Shown piece after piece: positions 9,079 to 27,019 of a DNA stretch of 64,000 nucleotides. Positions within the stretch are counted from its first letter, which is position 1. Each line of letters starts with the position of its first letter. Origin of the DNA: Paraburkholderia sp. LEh10 (GTDB lineage Bacteria > Pseudomonadota > Gammaproteobacteria > Burkholderiales > Burkholderiaceae); contig NZ_JAGIPX010000013.1 of assembly GCF_017814945.1 (NCBI RefSeq), positions 62,001 to 126,000 of the forward strand. The letters are read 5' to 3'. Position numbers and translations under genes: made by a program. A model generated the notes under the pieces. The model was not told where the DNA came from. It saw only the letters and a list, made by a program, of their open reading frames with translations, and made no database searches.

Positions 9079-9513
9079 TCATTCGCTGCTGACGTCGGAG
9101 TCGTCTCCGGTGCCGCCTGGCTGGCCGTCGCGGCCATACGCGATCACCGCGTAGTCGCCCTTCGTGCCCGGCACCTGATACACATACGGATGTCCCCAAG
9201 GATCGAGTGGGACTTCCTTCTTCAGATACGGCCCGGCCCACTTGTCCGCGCTCGCCGGCTTGACGACGAGCGCCTGCAAGCCTTCTTCCGCTGCCGGATA
9301 GCGGCCCACGTCGAGCCGGAAGTTGTCGATCGCCTTGGTGAGGACGTCGATCTGCGCGCGGGCCACGGTCGCCTGCGACTTGCCCAGTTGCGAGAAATAG
9401 CGCGGCCCGACGATGGCCGCGAGCATGCCGATAATGACGAGAACCACCAGCAGTTCGAGCAGCGTGAAGCCCCGCGCGCCACGCCCGTTGATCATCTCTT
9501 TCCGATACCGCAT
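9079..9513 (-). CDS. gspG: GspG-type major pseudopilin
   Basis: About 144 residues from ATG 9513 (MRYRKEMINGRGARG), preferred over longer upstream starts because AAGGA lies about 7 bases before it. Prepilin cleavage site G|FTLLELLVVLVIIGML, then the GspG signature: RYPAAEEGLQALV, a W/GPYLKK motif, PLDPWGHPYVYQVPG and a C-terminal GGTGDDSDV loop that corresponds to the calcium-binding loop of GspG/PulG. It should be the main building block of the pseudopilus. A terminator-like hairpin separates it from the giant enzyme gene, so it may have its own promoter or depend on read-through. No prepilin peptidase gene is seen in the window. Confidence 0.95.
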   Translation of the reverse strand: MRYRKEMINGRGARGFTLLELLVVLVIIGMLAAIVGPRYFSQLGKSQATVARAQIDVLTKAIDNFRLDVGRYPAAEEGLQALVVKPASADKWAGPYLKKEVPLDPWGHPYVYQVPGTKGDYAVIAYGRDGQPGGTGDDSDVSSE

Positions 9514-9525
9514 CGATACATCCTT

Positions 9526-9558
9526 GAAAAAGGGGGCGCCCGTCGCTGCGGGCGCCCG
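9526..9558 (-). terminator. Terminator-like hairpin between the giant enzyme gene and gspG
   Basis: On the minus strand a GC-rich inverted repeat (arms GGGCGCCCG and CGGGCGCCC around a CAGCGA loop, 9534-9557) is followed by CC and five T (complement of AAAAA at 9527-9531). It lies after the giant gene stop (9594) and before the gspG start, so it could end or attenuate transcription and let the enzyme be made in excess of the machine. Seen directly; strength not tested. Confidence 0.7.
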
Positions 9559-9593
9559 TTTCATGTTGCCTGCCACGTTGGCTCAAGCGGACA

Positions 9594-18194
<8,601 letters not shown>

Positions 18195-18857
18195 TGTAGT
18201 TGTCCTTCTTGTATTTCTCTATGTTTGCTTTGTTTTCGTCCTGAGCAGTGCACTTTTACTTCGGCCCGGCACTACTTAGGATCCCCGTCTTCGTTTTCTG
18301 CCCCGCTACATCCAATTCGGCTTTTATTGCTTTCTTCCCGCTTTTCTCAATGCGTCTATTGCAGCGTGCGCCATCCGCAAACGTTTGATCTTCAGATCGA
18401 GCTTCTCTCTAAACACCTTACGCCGTGCACTTGCGCTGCAAATCTTGGGCTTTCACGCAGTCGGCGTTGCAACTCTTATTTTCATAGTTACATGCCGTGC
18501 TACGGACTCAAATACGCTAGCGAGAGCGATTGCATCGCTCAAGTCAGGTTCATCCGTCGCTTTCGAATCGCAAGAGAAAACTACGGGCTGAACTCTACAC
18601 CAGGTTTTTTCCCGGTCATATGAAGTTTTTGTGTCTGTGTTGCGTGAACGCCTCGACGGCGAGTACTTGTGGGTCCGCCATTCCCACTCTTTGAGAACTT
18701 TCGCGATTCCGCAGCTACGAATTCCCTCTCGACGAGTACTTCAGGCCATCAATTCGATCAATTGACTCTGTCAAGCCGGACAATAGACAAGCTTAATTTT
18801 TGCGTCGCGTGTTTGAAGGTCAGGCCACAGCATCCTGGAAATGCTTTTCCGGTCCAC
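18195..18857 (+). other. 663-bp intergenic region upstream of the giant gene
   Basis: No convincing gene. It is less GC-rich than its neighbours and should hold the promoter of the giant gene near 18200-18350 (minus strand); the ribosome binding site AAGGA is at about 18204-18208. I could not pick a clear -35/-10 pair. Short plus-strand frames here lack coding character. Confidence 0.5.
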
Positions 18858-19154
18858 TCATTTGTTTAGCCTGCTCGGATAGTGCACGGCGTCCTTGGCG
18901 CGCTGCATCCAGCCGGCCGGCGCAGATGCTAGTCGGTCAGACAGCCGATGCGCGTCGCCGTCCTGCAAAGGCATCGCATCGGCCGCATCGGCATGCAAGA
19001 CGTCGCGCTCGACCGCGAATCGCACATGCAACACGGCGGCGAATGCGCGCTCGAAGGTTGCGGCGTGGTCGTCACCGGGCGTGATCGCCGCAAGCGCCTT
19101 TGCGAATCCCGACGCGCCTTCGACGGCCAACCGTTTCGTCAAATCCACGCTCAT
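18858..19154 (-). CDS. Small hypothetical protein
   Basis: 98 residues from ATG 19154 (MSVDLTKRLAVEGASGF). Acidic/basic pattern of a soluble helical protein, no signal peptide or membrane segment, no family recognised. Composition is that of a real protein (few Arg/Pro-rich runs), unlike the overlapping plus-strand frame, which is Ser/Arg/Ala-rich and looks like a shadow. Isolated, with about 400 bases of empty sequence on one side and 660 on the other. Function unknown. Confidence 0.45.
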   Translation of the reverse strand: MSVDLTKRLAVEGASGFAKALAAITPGDDHAATFERAFAAVLHVRFAVERDVLHADAADAMPLQDGDAHRLSDRLASAPAGWMQRAKDAVHYPSRLNK

Positions 19155-19555
19155 AGCGGACCCCGCGTCGACGCCCACAGGAGTTCATACTACGCCGAGC
19201 GGACTTTCGGGACGATTACGGGGCAGGCGTATCCACGCCGCCGGTCATATGGCTCGCGCTCACAGCGAAAACCTGCATGATCGAAGCCGCATTTCCCGGC
19301 ATCCAGTTTCAGGCGATATCGCAAGCTCGTCAAAACGCTCGCAACCGTCAGATCAATCCGGTATGGTCCTTGCCCCTATCCCGTCACACGCGGGCGGCGA
19401 GCGTGGTCACGCAGCGGCTTCTTCGAAATGCCGCCACACTTGTTACTCCCAACCCATGATGCGCGAGTCCAAACTATCTCTCTGCAAACGTCGAATGCAA
19501 TCGCGCGTCAATGACGAGCCGCACGCATTCGTCCCAATCAGGAGGTTGCAAAGCC
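19155..19555 (+). other. 401-bp intergenic region
   Basis: No gene supported. The only clear signal is the GGAGG at 19541-19545, ten bases before the DUF899 start. Confidence 0.5.
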
Positions 19556-20350
19556 ATGACTACATCAGCCGAAAATGGAAGCAAAGGCACACAGCCTGTG
19601 ATGCACACGCCATCCGTCGTCTCGTCGCAGGAGTGGGAAGCAGCGCGCGCGCAATTGCTCGTGAAGGAAAAGGCGCTGACGCGCGCCCGTGACGCGCTGG
19701 CCGCCGAGCGTCGCCGGATGCCCTGGATGGCCGTGACGGCGACGTATGCATTCGAAGGACCTTCAGGCAAGGTCAGCCTGCTCGATCTGTTTGAGGACAG
19801 GCATCAACTTATCGTCTACCGCGCCTTTTTCGAGCCTGGCGTGTTCGGCTGGCCCGATCATGCTTGCCGCGGCTGCTCGATGGTGGCCGACCAGGTCGCT
19901 CACCTCGCGCATCTGAATGCCCGCGATACGACGCTCGTGTTCGTCTCGCGCGCGCCTCAGGCCGACATCGAGCGGCTGAAGGCGCGAATGGGCTGGACGA
20001 TGCCGTGGTACACGCTCACGGACAGCTTCGATACCGACTTCGGCGTAGGCGAATGGCACGGCACGAACGTGTTCTACCGCGACGGCGGCCGCGTCTATCG
20101 CACCTACTTCATCAACAATCGCGGCGACGAACAGATGGGCGGCACCTGGAATTACCTCGACATCACGCCGTTAGGCCGCCAGGAGCTCTGGGAGGATTCG
20201 CCCGAGGGCTACCCTCAGACTCCAACGTATAAATGGTGGAACTGGCACGACAGCTACGTCGCAGACGCGCCGCCCGACAAGAAATGGGTCGAGGTATCGG
20301 ACGCCGGAGAGGCGGCGTTCCGTAACCAGCCGCCGAAAGACACGCGATGA
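19556..20350 (+). CDS. DUF899 family thioredoxin-like protein
   Basis: 264 residues. Start ATG 19556 is chosen over an in-frame ATG at 19511 because GGAGG lies 10 bases before it. The core reads VSSQEWEAARAQLLVKEKAL ... LLDLFEDRHQLIVYRAFFEPG ... DHACRGCSMVADQV, with a thioredoxin-like CxxC (CRGC) and the typical aromatic-rich C-terminus (TYKWWNWHDSY). This is the DUF899 family, distantly related to thioredoxin/peroxiredoxin folds; no reaction is established as far as I know. Single gene; the next gene on the opposite strand is a broken monooxygenase. Probably cytoplasmic. Confidence 0.9.
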   Translation: MTTSAENGSKGTQPVMHTPSVVSSQEWEAARAQLLVKEKALTRARDALAAERRRMPWMAVTATYAFEGPSGKVSLLDLFEDRHQLIVYRAFFEPGVFGWPDHACRGCSMVADQVAHLAHLNARDTTLVFVSRAPQADIERLKARMGWTMPWYTLTDSFDTDFGVGEWHGTNVFYRDGGRVYRTYFINNRGDEQMGGTWNYLDITPLGRQELWEDSPEGYPQTPTYKWWNWHDSYVADAPPDKKWVEVSDAGEAAFRNQPPKDTR

Positions 20351-20374
20351 ACCCGCGCCTCCATGACAGACCCG

Positions 20375-20883
20375 GCGCCGAGCGCACCTTGCTGTGCGCC
20401 CCGTCGCACCCGACAAGCCATCGGCAACGCACGCTGCGCGCGCCGCCGTGCGGCCCCGTCAGATGCGCTTCGACGCCATTGTCGGTTTCGGAAAAGCAGT
20501 CGAGCGTCACGCCATAACTCACCCGGCCGCCATGTTCGCCGAATGCCGCTTCGAGCAGCCGCTCAGTTTCGTATTACGCGAACGACAGCGACTCATACGG
20601 CAAGCCGTGCTCAGGAATGCGCATGCTGCGCGCCGGGAAGATCGCGCCATCGACCCAGGTTTCAACCGTCAGCCACTCGCCCGCATCGATTGCGCGATCA
20701 ACGATGCCCAGGTTGTCGAAGATTGCGAGCGTGCTCGGCGTAGTGCCGAGCGCCTTGCAGAAAAAATCCCTTCGCGGACATCCCGTCGATCACGCTCACC
20801 GCGATGCCGTCACGCTGCAATCCGGTTCCAGGCAGCAAGCCGACAGGCGCGGCGCCAGCCACGAGGACATCCACGTTTTCCAT
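20375..20883 (-). pseudogene. Truncated, frameshifted FAD-dependent monooxygenase
   Basis: The start is intact: GAGGAG precedes ATG 20883 and the protein opens MENVDVLVAGAAPVGLL (Rossmann site, second Gly of GxGPxG changed to Ala). Near 20758-20766, at a run of six A (plus strand), the frame shifts; the other frame continues DNLGIVDRAIDAGEWLTVE ... FPARSMRIPEHGLPYESLSFA. It then meets TAA near 20571-20573 and continues YETERLLEAAFGEHGG ... RWLVGCDGAHSKVR, the DG motif of class A flavoprotein hydroxylases. The C-terminal half is missing; the DUF899 gene's 3' end lies just beyond. One frameshift, one stop and a 3' deletion make function very unlikely. Confidence 0.85.
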
Positions 20884-21083
20884 CTTCTGCTCCTCACAGG
20901 TCATTGCGCATCCTGTCAAAAGGAACTACCACGCGAACCAAAGAAGCATAAGCGATACGTCACGCGACAGCAGATCGACGGACGAATTGGAAGCGCGGCT
21001 CCTGCGCGCCGCCGCATTCGAAGCCGCACCTACGTTCGAGCCACTGCCGCCGCCTGCGCGAGCGGTGCGATGAAGCCGATACG

Positions 21084-21584
21084 CTACGCCGCTGACGCCC
21101 CTTCTCTCGCATCGTTCGCGCGCCGCCGCACCGACGCGGCAAGCAGCGTCAAACAGGCTGCAAGCAAGGCGACGTCTTTGAGCAGAAACTGCTCGAGCAG
21201 CGTCGACACAATCGGAAAGCCGGACGGGCTCGTCAGTGTGATGCCGGGCGTGCTGAAGACGAATGAGGTCGTCAGCACGAACGTCAACGCTGCCATTGCG
21301 GCCCCGGTCGCGGAGGCGACGGGCACCACCGATCCCGCGATCAGGAATGCTGCCGTGACCAGCTCGATCGTCCCGATGATCCGCGCTTCCCCGATTACAC
21401 CGAATACTCCCAGCCAACTGATGAACGGGCTGTGAGAGATCAGCGGCGCAATCGCGTCGGCCGCATACGGAGTAAATTTCTGAATGCCGAACCAGACGAA
21501 AATCGCCACCATCGACCACCTAAGCAGCGCCAGATGATGGTTGTTCGTGCCGCTGCGCTCGGCTACCTGAAATTGCGTGGACAT
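21084..21584 (-). CDS. DUF417 (YkgB-like) membrane protein
   Basis: 166 residues, four predicted membrane helices. The family signature FVWFGIQKFTPYAADAIAPL followed by SPFISWLG is plainly present, as in E. coli YkgB. Helices: LLRWSMVAIFVWFGI, IGTIELVTAAFLIAGSVVPV, AAMAALTFVLTTSFVF, LLKDVALLAACLTLLAASV. Related to DoxX-like proteins; biochemical role unknown, often found near redox or stress genes. It is followed 100 bases upstream on the same strand by a carboxymuconolactone-decarboxylase-family gene, so the two may be cotranscribed. Confidence 0.9.
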   Translation of the reverse strand: MSTQFQVAERSGTNNHHLALLRWSMVAIFVWFGIQKFTPYAADAIAPLISHSPFISWLGVFGVIGEARIIGTIELVTAAFLIAGSVVPVASATGAAMAALTFVLTTSFVFSTPGITLTSPSGFPIVSTLLEQFLLKDVALLAACLTLLAASVRRRANDAREGASAA

Positions 21585-21684
21585 TGTCCGCTCCTGTCGT
21601 ATTGCGCCCGCATCAGCCGGGCGCCTGCTCTATCACCTCGACGGGCGGGCCGGGCGAGCGATCGCGCCCGCCCCGGCCTGCCGG

Positions 21685-22224
21685 TTACTTCACCGGCGGG
21701 AAATCGACGGTGGTGTCGTTGATGCGGTTGAACGTGTTGGTGAAGATGGTCAGCGCGATCGCCAATGAGATCTCCGCGAGTTGGGTCTCCGTGTACTGCG
21801 CTGCACGGATCGCGTCGAAGTCCGCCTGCGAGAGCGTGCCGCTGCTCAACTGCAGCTTGCGCACGAAGGCGATGAGCGCATCGCGCTTCGAATCGCCCGT
21901 CGGCGCGCCCGCGCGGATGCCGTTGATCGCATCGGCGCTCAGGCCGACCATCTTGCCCAGCATCACGTGCGCGGCAACACAGTAGTCGCAGCCGGTCAAT
22001 TCGCTGACAACCAGCTTGATCGTCTCCAGATCCTGCTTGCTGAGACTGCCACCCGCCAACGCGCCTTCGGCATTGAGCACGGCGGCCAGCGAAGCAGGCG
22101 CGAGATGGCCGAGCGCTGCGAACAGATTGGGTACGCTGCCTCCCGCAACCTTCTTGACCTGTGCATAGACTTCGGCAGTGGCGCCCGTCGCGGTGTTGAT
22201 AGCGGGAATGGAAATGCGGCTCAT
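21685..22224 (-). CDS. Carboxymuconolactone decarboxylase-family (AhpD-like) protein
   Basis: 179 residues from ATG 22224, with AGGAG about 7 bases upstream. The CMD/AhpD core is clear: ELTGCDYCVAAHVMLGKMVG, where the CxxC and following His are the redox site of AhpD-like alkylhydroperoxidases, and LAEISLAIALTIFTNTFNRI at the C-terminus. The Cys pair points to a peroxidase-like enzyme rather than a true decarboxylase. Same strand as the DUF417 gene, 100 bases apart; probably a two-gene operon for oxidative or electrophile stress (inference). Confidence 0.9.
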   Translation of the reverse strand: MSRISIPAINTATGATAEVYAQVKKVAGGSVPNLFAALGHLAPASLAAVLNAEGALAGGSLSKQDLETIKLVVSELTGCDYCVAAHVMLGKMVGLSADAINGIRAGAPTGDSKRDALIAFVRKLQLSSGTLSQADFDAIRAAQYTETQLAEISLAIALTIFTNTFNRINDTTVDFPPVK

Positions 22225-22777
22225 GGTGTGACTCCTGATACGAACGTGGTGAAGGAGTCGCCACTTTACGACCGGTAGATGAGCTTGCCGAGACTCAAAA
22301 GCGCCAATAAAATGCTCAAACGTATCAACAGAGCGAGTGATGCCAGAAACCATCGATTGGCTCAGCCAGTTGCTCCAAATCATCACCGTGACGGGCGAAA
22401 GCGTTGCGCTCTTCGAGTCGGACGCTGTGGTGATCGGTCATCGTCCGCGTAAGGGGTTGGCTCGCTGGCTCGGCGAGCGCCCCGTTCACAATGACCTTGC
22501 CGAACAGTTGAAAGGCTCGACGCTCATCACCGTCACAGCCGCGTGAATCGCGCGTGCTACCGGCTTTAGCGGCCCACGTGACGTATCACGAAGCGCCCGG
22601 CAATGAAGAGACCGATACGCGATAGCCGCTGCCGACACGCACCGGCGCGAGATCGGATATTTCCTCGCCCTCCGCCACGGGGAGCGTCAGTTGACCCTCG
22701 CCCGCCCATGCGTCGCCCCGACATCACGAGCTCGTGGACAGCCCAGCGCCCTTCGTCGATACCGGCATTGAAGCGGC
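22225..22777 (+). other. Intergenic region with a possible truncated AraC-type regulator
   Basis: Mostly non-coding. A 69-codon plus-strand frame (22337-22546) starts MPETIDWLSQLLQIITVTG, which resembles the first helix of cupin-type AraC regulators that often sit divergently from CMD genes; the rest of the frame does not match and no helix-turn-helix follows. It may be a deletion remnant. Nothing is recognised from 22547 to 22777. Confidence 0.3.
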
Positions 22778-23611
22778 TCAATACGCGATGGTCGCCGCGT
22801 CGCGCAGTTCTTCGGCACTCGCGGTGCCGAAGCCGAAGAACTCCAGATAAGCGGGGATCATTTCGAACAGCATGTCGGTGCCGACCTGCACTTCGCAGCC
22901 CTTCTCGCGCGCCGCGCGCAGGAACGGCGTGTACTCCGACTTCATCACGACTTCGCCGACGAAGCATTCGGGCGAGATGCGCGCGACATCGAAGGGAAGC
23001 GGATCGTCCTCTTTCATGCCGAGCGGCGTCGCATTCACGACGACGTCGAAGCCTGCCGGGTCCTTCGAGCCCGTGCGCACCGTCAGCGCCGGATAGTGCT
23101 CGCGCAACCGCTGCGCGAGCCCGTCAGCCGATTCGCTGCGCGTGTCGTACAGGGCCAATTCGCCGACGCCCGCCGCCGCGAGCGAGGCGGCAATCGCCGA
23201 GCCGACCCCGCCCGAGCCCGAGACCAGCACCCGCGCGCCCTTGAGCTGCCGCCCCTTGCGCAGCACGCCGCGCACGAAGCCCGCGCCGTCGAACTGATCG
23301 CCGATCAGCGTCCCGTCGGGACGCTTGAGCACCGCGTTGCAGGCGCCCGCGATGCGCACCGCGGGCGTGACCTCATCCACGAGTCCAACGGTCGTGACCT
23401 TGTGCGGCATCGTGATCAGCGCCCCACGCAGGTTGCTGAAGCGGAAGATCGACTCGAAGCTCTGCAAGAAGTCTTCCGCCTTCACGCCCATCGGCACGAC
23501 GACGGCGTCGATGCCCTTTTTATCGAACCAGGGGTTGTAGATCATCGGCGACTTGAAGCTCTCCGTCGGGAAGCCGATGTGCGCGATCAGGGTGGTCTTT
23601 CCGGAAATCAT
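22778..23611 (-). CDS. aroE: Shikimate/quinate dehydrogenase family protein
   Basis: 277 residues. Two-domain shikimate dehydrogenase fold: substrate domain with ESFKSPMIYNPWF (variant of the usual SxSP site) and ALITMPHKVTTVGLVDE carrying the catalytic Lys, then IGDQFDGAGF (variant of NTDGxGF) and the nucleotide site GSGGVGSAIAASLAAAG. The C-terminus VGTDMLFEMIPAYLEFFGF matches the family GxxMLxxQ region loosely. The variants suggest a catabolic shikimate/quinate-type paralogue rather than the biosynthetic AroE. It is 33 bases downstream of an MHS-type transporter on the same strand, so uptake and oxidation of a shikimate-like acid is likely (inference). Confidence 0.88.
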   Translation of the reverse strand: MISGKTTLIAHIGFPTESFKSPMIYNPWFDKKGIDAVVVPMGVKAEDFLQSFESIFRFSNLRGALITMPHKVTTVGLVDEVTPAVRIAGACNAVLKRPDGTLIGDQFDGAGFVRGVLRKGRQLKGARVLVSGSGGVGSAIAASLAAAGVGELALYDTRSESADGLAQRLREHYPALTVRTGSKDPAGFDVVVNATPLGMKEDDPLPFDVARISPECFVGEVVMKSEYTPFLRAAREKGCEVQVGTDMLFEMIPAYLEFFGFGTASAEELRDAATIAY

Positions 23612-23644
23612 GGTCAGTGGTGCTCTCTCAGACGACAGTTGCGT

Positions 23645-25030
23645 TCAGTGTGCGAATGCAGCGGCGCGCGCGCGGTCGTACTCGGTCTTGTCGACGGGTT
23701 TCGCGTCCGGCTCGCCCAGATCGCTCATATGAACGCGGTAGGTTTCGCGGGCGCTGAACGCGGCCAGCGAGGCAATCACGGTGATGGCAAAAGCGAGGCC
23801 GCCGACCGTCAGCCAGATGTTCGCAGCACCCGGGGGCGCCACTGCCGTGAACAGCGCGGGCAGCATAGCGGTGATCGCGGTGCCGATGTTCTGTGCAATC
23901 GCCATCGCCGAGACGCGGGTGCGCGTCGGGAACAGTTCCGGGTAAAAGCTCGGGAACACCGCGTTGTAGCCCTGATAGACCACACCCCACATCAGGATCG
24001 ACATCACGAAGGCGAACGGCACGTTATGAATGCTGATCGCGTACAGGTAGGCGAAGGAAAGCAGCCCCGCCAGCAGCGAACCGACGATCATGGGCGGCTT
24101 GCGGCCGATCTTGTCGGACAGGTTGCCGACGTACGGAATCACCAGCACGGCGACGATGTTGCCGACGACGGGAATCCACAGATACACGTCCTTTGCGAAG
24201 CCGATGCCGTAGGCGGGCTGCACTGCGTAGGCCGCGCCGAAGATGGTGGCGACGACGGGAATCACGTTCATCAGCGCCATGCAGATGACGCGCAGCATGT
24301 TCGGCGTGCTGTCCTTGAATGCGTCGATCACGGGCGAGCGCGCACGGCCTTTCTTCTCCCCGGCTTCCGTGAAGGCGGGCGTCTCCTCGACCTTGCGGCG
24401 AATGATCCAGCCCGCGATGATCACCACGAAGCTCAGCAGGAACGGAATGCGCCAGCCCCAGACATTGAACTGCTCGGCGGGCATGTAGTGCGCAAGCGGC
24501 AGGAACACGGCGGCGGCCAGGATCTGCCCTGCCTGCACGCCTTGCAGCGTGAAGCTGGAATAGAAGCCACGGCGGCCGAACGGCGCGTGTTCGAGGATCA
24601 TGGAGCTCGCGCCGGAGATTTCGCCGGCCACCGCGAAGCCCTGAAGCAGGCGCAGGAGCACCAGCAGCACGGGCGCGAGCAGGCCGACCTGTTCGTAAGT
24701 CGGCAGCAGGCCCACGCCGATCGTCGAAAAGCCCATCAGGAACATACACGCGATCAGCACGTTCTTGCGCCCGTGCGTATCGCCGAGGTGGCCCAGCACG
24801 AACGCGCCGATGGGCCGCGCTACATAGCCCACTCCGTAGGTCGCCAGCGACGCGACGATGGCCGTCGTCGCATTGCCCTTCGGAAAGAAGATCTGCGGAA
24901 AGATCAGAGCTGAAGCCGTCGCGTAGATGAAGAAGTCGTAGTATTCGAGCGCAGAGCCGATCCAGCCGCTTGCGGCCGCTTTCTTCGACTGATGCTTGCC
25001 TTCTGGCTCGTGTGCCGTGGCTGGGGTCAT
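23645..25030 (-). CDS. MHS-family proton symporter (shikimate/citrate transporter-like)
   Basis: 461 residues, 12 predicted membrane helices of the major facilitator superfamily. The opening ASGWIGSALEYYDFFIYATA and loop LGDTHGRKNVLI are hallmarks of the metabolite:H+ symporter family (ShiA, CitA, ProP). GEISGASSMILEHAP is the conserved segment after helix 5. Start MTPATAHEPEG at 25030. It lies directly before the shikimate dehydrogenase gene (33-base gap), so a cyclic hydroxy acid such as shikimate or quinate is the best substrate guess. No dedicated regulator is adjacent. Confidence 0.9.
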   Translation of the reverse strand: MTPATAHEPEGKHQSKKAAASGWIGSALEYYDFFIYATASALIFPQIFFPKGNATTAIVASLATYGVGYVARPIGAFVLGHLGDTHGRKNVLIACMFLMGFSTIGVGLLPTYEQVGLLAPVLLVLLRLLQGFAVAGEISGASSMILEHAPFGRRGFYSSFTLQGVQAGQILAAAVFLPLAHYMPAEQFNVWGWRIPFLLSFVVIIAGWIIRRKVEETPAFTEAGEKKGRARSPVIDAFKDSTPNMLRVICMALMNVIPVVATIFGAAYAVQPAYGIGFAKDVYLWIPVVGNIVAVLVIPYVGNLSDKIGRKPPMIVGSLLAGLLSFAYLYAISIHNVPFAFVMSILMWGVVYQGYNAVFPSFYPELFPTRTRVSAMAIAQNIGTAITAMLPALFTAVAPPGAANIWLTVGGLAFAITVIASLAAFSARETYRVHMSDLGEPDAKPVDKTEYDRARAAAFAH

Positions 25031-25359
25031 GCTTGTCTCCTGATTGTGTAGGATCTTCGACCAGGTTCAAACGTCACCTGATGGACCGCAGCGTAGCCCT
25101 TAGCAGGGGCAGCAACAAGGGACTCGCGCGCCGGTTCGTTCGATTATCGCGCATATACGAGCGGTAATCGAACGGTCCAAGGGTTTCTCCGAGCACTCGC
25201 GGTGCCCCCGATTGCAAGGCAAAGAGGCCGCCAGGTGGTCGCGCGATGCCGCGCGACGCTGCGAAAAACAGCGTCGCGTGTCGACGTTCGGGAGGAAGCG
25301 CCAGCCGTGCCGCTGGGCGCTTTATTGACTGATCATTTCAGCGCTGTCCGCGCCGCACT
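25031..25359 (+). other. 329-bp intergenic region
   Basis: Between the MHS transporter start and the AAA ATPase stop, both on the minus strand. It should carry the transporter promoter; nothing else is seen. Confidence 0.4.
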
Positions 25360-26982
25360 TCACGCATGTCCGCGAAACAGCGCGCAGATCCTGAACGCTT
25401 CCTCGGAAAGCGGGATCTGCTTCGCGCGGCAGTAGCGCGTGGTCAGCTTCAGGAGTTCCTTGATGTCGCGTCCGCTCGATTTCGGCCAGGCGTTCGTCAG
25501 CGCTTCGATCAGACCGTCGTCGAGATCGGCGCCCAGTTGCCCGGCGAGCAACGTCCATAGCCGGATCGCGTCGGCCTTCGGTGGCGTCTCGTAGTGGACC
25601 TTTGCAATGCAGCGCGACAGGATTGCGTCGTCGACATCGTCGATCCGGTTGGTCGTCATGAACAGCAGGCCGCTGAAGTACTCGAGCGTGCGCAGGAACT
25701 CCGCGACGATCGCGTTGTGCTCCAGATCGTTGTCGCGGCGGCGGATGTAGACATCGGCTTCGTCCAGCAACAGGATCGCGTCCCAGCGCGTGGCGCGCTG
25801 CAAAATGCCCGACAGCGCCGCCCCGACGCAAGCCGCCGTCGTCCCGAGCTGCCCCGAATGCACGCGGTACAGCGGCTTGCCGACCACTTCCGAATAGACC
25901 TCCGCCGTCAACGTCTTGCCAAGCCCCGGCGCGCCCTGGCACAGGATCGTCGTGCCGCCCGACTTGCCCGGCACGAAGTCCTGCACGAACACGTTCGTCT
26001 TCGACGTGAGAATGTCGATCAGATCGCGGTGATGCTCCGGCAGAACCAGCTTATCGCGCAGTTCGGGCTGGTAGCGATACTCGGTCATGTGCTGGACATG
26101 CACCCAGATGTTCCGATGCCACTCCAGATGAAACAGGCACACATAGCAATGCAGCGGAACGTTGTCGAAGCCGCAATCGATGTTCGTGCCGCGCCAGAAC
26201 CCGGCGTCGGCCGTCATCTGGAAGCGGCGCTCCAGCGTTTCTTCGTCGTTCACGCACTTCGCGCTCACGCCGTCGGCGATGCGGATCAGCTCGGCGGCGC
26301 CTTTTGCATCGACGGCATAGGCCGCGTTCGACACGACGAATTGCGCGCCGAAGCGAGGCTGAAAATCGAGGAAGCGCTGCGCGTGCCGCTCGTATTCGAG
26401 CTTGAATTCCGCGCACTCCTTGTAGAACCCGAACTCCGCCAGCAGTTCGGGGATCGTGCGGTTCACGACGTCGTGACGGTTGATGACGAGCGAAGTCGTC
26501 ATGCCCGAAATACGCATGTGGGGATCGGTGCGCTCGGAGTTCGCGGACTGCATCGTATTCGCCAGCATGTCGATCACGACGTACGGCATGCCCTGCTCGG
26601 GCTCGACGAAACGCATGCGGCGTACGAGCCACGGCAGCAGCGTGCCGTCTTTCGCGCGGCTGTACAGCCAGCCGTCGATGGCATCGCGCGACAGATACGC
26701 AATCAGCCCCGGCACGAGTTGATCGAGCGCGGGGATGATGCGCGCCTGTGGCGCGTTGTAGATGTTGTCGAGCGCCAGCATCTGAAACATCAGCGCGCGC
26801 TCGTTGTTCGCCTTGCTCAGCGAATAGAGCGTGTTTAGCGATCTCGAATTGAACAGCTTGCTGGACACCAGCATCTTGCCGTGACACGCGCCATGCTGAT
26901 TCAGTTGCCGTGCAAGCGGCGAACCGGATTCGATCATCGCAAGCAGGGGATGCACCAGTGATTCCGGTATTTCGAAGTCCAT
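25360..26982 (-). CDS. AAA+ ATPase with a large unrecognised N-terminal domain
   Basis: 540 residues from ATG 26982 (MDFEIPESLV); the longer Ser-rich upstream extension looks spurious. The first ~330 residues have no family I recognise. The C-terminal part is a classical AAA module: Walker A GAPGLGKT (350-357), Walker B ILLLDEAD (403-410), sensor 1 LLFMTTNRIDDVDDAILSR and a helical lid (SSGRDIKELLKLTTRYCR). HSGQLGTTAACVG sits where pore or substrate loops occur. Cytoplasmic; probably a remodelling ATPase. An alpha/beta hydrolase gene ends 38 bases upstream on the same strand, so the pair may act together. Target unknown. Confidence 0.85.
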   Translation of the reverse strand: MDFEIPESLVHPLLAMIESGSPLARQLNQHGACHGKMLVSSKLFNSRSLNTLYSLSKANNERALMFQMLALDNIYNAPQARIIPALDQLVPGLIAYLSRDAIDGWLYSRAKDGTLLPWLVRRMRFVEPEQGMPYVVIDMLANTMQSANSERTDPHMRISGMTTSLVINRHDVVNRTIPELLAEFGFYKECAEFKLEYERHAQRFLDFQPRFGAQFVVSNAAYAVDAKGAAELIRIADGVSAKCVNDEETLERRFQMTADAGFWRGTNIDCGFDNVPLHCYVCLFHLEWHRNIWVHVQHMTEYRYQPELRDKLVLPEHHRDLIDILTSKTNVFVQDFVPGKSGGTTILCQGAPGLGKTLTAEVYSEVVGKPLYRVHSGQLGTTAACVGAALSGILQRATRWDAILLLDEADVYIRRRDNDLEHNAIVAEFLRTLEYFSGLLFMTTNRIDDVDDAILSRCIAKVHYETPPKADAIRLWTLLAGQLGADLDDGLIEALTNAWPKSSGRDIKELLKLTTRYCRAKQIPLSEEAFRICALFRGHA

Positions 26983-27019
26983 AGACGCACTCGTATCGGG
27001 TGGTGGCTCGAAGGCCTGG

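Noticed and set aside
23096..24913. Plus-strand 605-codon frame rich in His, Gln and Asp
   Set aside because: Antisense shadow of the shikimate dehydrogenase and MHS transporter genes.
25594..26838. Plus-strand 414-codon frame
   Set aside because: Antisense to the AAA ATPase whose Walker motifs fix the true frame.
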